Source: Bog-756 sp963699105
GTDB lineage: Bacteria > Actinomycetota > Acidimicrobiia > Acidimicrobiales > RAAP-2
Direction: 5' to 3'
Assembly (NCBI GenBank): GCA_963699105.1
Contig: CAVOTI010000005.1
Location: forward strand, 1,035,712-1,099,711
DNA: 64,000 nucleotides
Part shown: positions 63,077 through 64,000 of the stretch, piece by piece
Layout of the letters: every line of letters begins with the position of its first letter
Position numbering within the stretch: the first letter of the stretch is position 1
Program-made: the position numbers and the translations under genes
Notes under the pieces: generated by a model
Told to the model about the DNA's origin: nothing
Seen by the model: only the letters and a program-made list of their open reading frames with translations
The model's database searches: none

Positions 63077-63682
63077 TCAACCTTTGCGGATCCCAATCCC
63101 CGGGTACTCAAGAATGAGACCGGCCCGGTCGTAGATGAGCTGGCATCGGAAATCGAACGCTGGTGCTCGATAGTCAAAGTTCGGGCGATCGTCTTGATCG
63201 TTCAGCCGCGCGTAGAACTGGTCGAGACGTTCTATCTTTCGCTTCGTCAGACGGACGTATGCGGCTGGCGCGGCCGCATTCTCGCCCGCGGCGAGGCCGA
63301 GAAGGTGCACTGGCAGGGCATTCGTCATCGCAGAAGCCTCGAGGTCGATATCGAGGCACCCGTCGAGGTGGGCGGCCTTGTCGCCGTCAATCAGCCAGTG
63401 GCCCTTACCATCGGACTCGGCATACTGTTCGATCGATCCCAGTGCAGTCTTTGACGTGATCCGGGCGCGGCGAGTCTTCCAGAGTTGATCCAACTCGATG
63501 TCGTAATTCACGACCCAGGCGGCACCGTCTTGAAATCCAGTCGTGGTTCCTTCGATCCGGAGCCCGTGCGGATCAGGGGTGAAGTACGAGACCTCGAAGC
63601 CGGAGCGGAGACCCTGGTGTAGCCAGCAAGCGGCTGGGGGCAAGTTAGCGAAAGCCACAGGCTGAGTCTGCCAGTCCCTCAT
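63077..63682 (-). CDS. putative glycolipid-binding domain protein
   Basis: A 201-residue soluble protein matching the bacterial glycolipid-binding family: GLRSGFEVSYFTPDPHGLRI, central YDIELDQLWKTRRARI, then DGKGHWLIDG, NALPVHLLGLAAGE and the C-terminal FDYRAPAFDFRCQLIYDRAG with YPGI. Length is normal. The ATG at 63682 lacks an obvious strong ribosome-binding site. The group II intron begins about 15 bp after its stop codon, so the intron does not interrupt it. Confidence 0.85.
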   Translation of the reverse strand: MRDWQTQPVAFANLPPAACWLHQGLRSGFEVSYFTPDPHGLRIEGTTTGFQDGAAWVVNYDIELDQLWKTRRARITSKTALGSIEQYAESDGKGHWLIDGDKAAHLDGCLDIDLEASAMTNALPVHLLGLAAGENAAAPAAYVRLTKRKIERLDQFYARLNDQDDRPNFDYRAPAFDFRCQLIYDRAGLILEYPGIGIRKG

Positions 63683-64000
63683 GCCCTCAGGCCGGACGCC
63701 ATCCAGTCCGGCAATGGCATCACACGGATCGACACAGACGATTCTTCTAATAGGACCGCGGGCCCCATCCCATCCGAAATAGGCATCTCATTCACCAGAG
63801 CATCACCAAGAGACTGATTAGGGCACCTACACAGGGCATGCCCTATGCAGCCCCATGCACCGCCTCCTCGATCGAAGACTCGACCGCAAAGGCGCATCGC
63901 GTGCGCTGGGTCCGCGGCGCCACCCTTCACAATGTTGCATAGGGCAAGGCTGAGCAGGTCCCGAGAAGAAGCCCCGAGAAACCCCGACCTTCGACCTCGG
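63683..64000. other. window-end region without a supported gene
   Basis: About 320 bases. A minus-strand frame at 63679-63930 exists, but it overlaps the repeat copy and has no family features. It includes the 21-bp repeat copy at 63830-63850, and GCATAGGGCA appears again at about 63937. Confidence 0.4.
63830..63850 (-). repeat. 21-bp near-repeat, copy 2 (inverted partner at 61084)
   Basis: On the minus strand CTGCATAGGGCATGCCCTGTG, which differs at two of 21 positions from the plus-strand copy at 61084-61104. The core GGGCATGCCC is palindromic. Confidence 0.6.

Noticed and set aside
63679..63930. 83-residue minus-strand frame at the window end
   Set aside because: Overlaps the repeat and has no start signal or family features.
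1..64000. tRNA, rRNA, riboswitch or CRISPR elements
   Set aside because: No cloverleaf-like sequence, conserved rRNA segment, riboswitch core or spaced direct repeats could be recognised by eye; a covariance-model scan would be needed to exclude them fully.

Overview
The window is high-GC, densely coded DNA. Gene content points to an actinomycete, most likely an uncultured Acidimicrobiia-type lineage. Supporting signs are mycofactocin-type genes (mftD and a mycofactocin-style SDR), a deazaflavin (F420) reductase, several SnoaL-tailed ECF sigma factors, an archaeal/eukaryotic-type ProRS, and apparently leaderless regulator genes. No rRNA or tRNA gene was found. The taxonomic placement is an inference from gene families, not from a marker alignment.

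Layout. 1-10 kb: a truncated EAL-domain gene, a GNAT, a zinc alcohol dehydrogenase, a mycofactocin-type SDR followed by mftD (apparently frameshifted), a TPR/AAA+ ATPase pair, a PhyH dioxygenase, a MarR-VOC fusion and an O-methyltransferase. 10-18 kb: a minus-strand run of exported beta-propeller proteins (PQQ-like, a broken propeller, a 10+ repeat NHL protein with a fibronectin III tail), an aldo/keto reductase and a membrane-anchored protein. 18-27 kb: a Baeyer-Villiger-type monooxygenase, an isoprenylcysteine-methyltransferase-like membrane protein, MerR/thioredoxin, an HTH-Clp_N regulator with a palindromic operator, an epimerase/TetR pair, DUF1059, and two SnoaL-tailed sigma factors, one in an operon with a carboxymuconolactone decarboxylase-like gene. 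Promoters resembling the ECF41 consensus precede both sigma transcription units.

27-45 kb: proS, an ATP-dependent DNA ligase, an MFS transporter, an epoxide-hydrolase-like enzyme, a siderophore-interacting protein interrupted by a stop codon next to a MarR gene, a YCII/ECF42-type sigma pair, an exported pentapeptide-repeat protein, a MerR/methyltransferase pair, a 1,341-residue subtilase and a diaminopentanoate-dehydrogenase-like enzyme. 45-54 kb: an IS3-family element, a small lipoprotein and a roughly 1,960-residue sedolisin (S53) protease carrying three near-identical 258-bp Big_2 repeats; this stretch has lower GC than the rest. 54-61 kb: an accessory island of small stress and regulatory genes: MazF-like toxin, F420 reductase, SRPBCC-ArsR-DUF899 operon, two more SRPBCC proteins, a SnoaL/MerR pair. 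61-64 kb: a group II intron with its reverse transcriptase and a recognisable domain V, inserted just behind a glycolipid-binding-domain gene.

Two themes stand out. First, many regulators are paired with short palindromes that can be read directly, which gives a set of testable operator predictions. Second, several genes carry single-base indels or a nonsense codon (mftD, the split propeller, the CMD gene, YCII, IS3 orfA, the siderophore-interacting gene). Some indels lie in homopolymers. Either the assembly has residual indel errors or the region is decaying; raw reads would decide.
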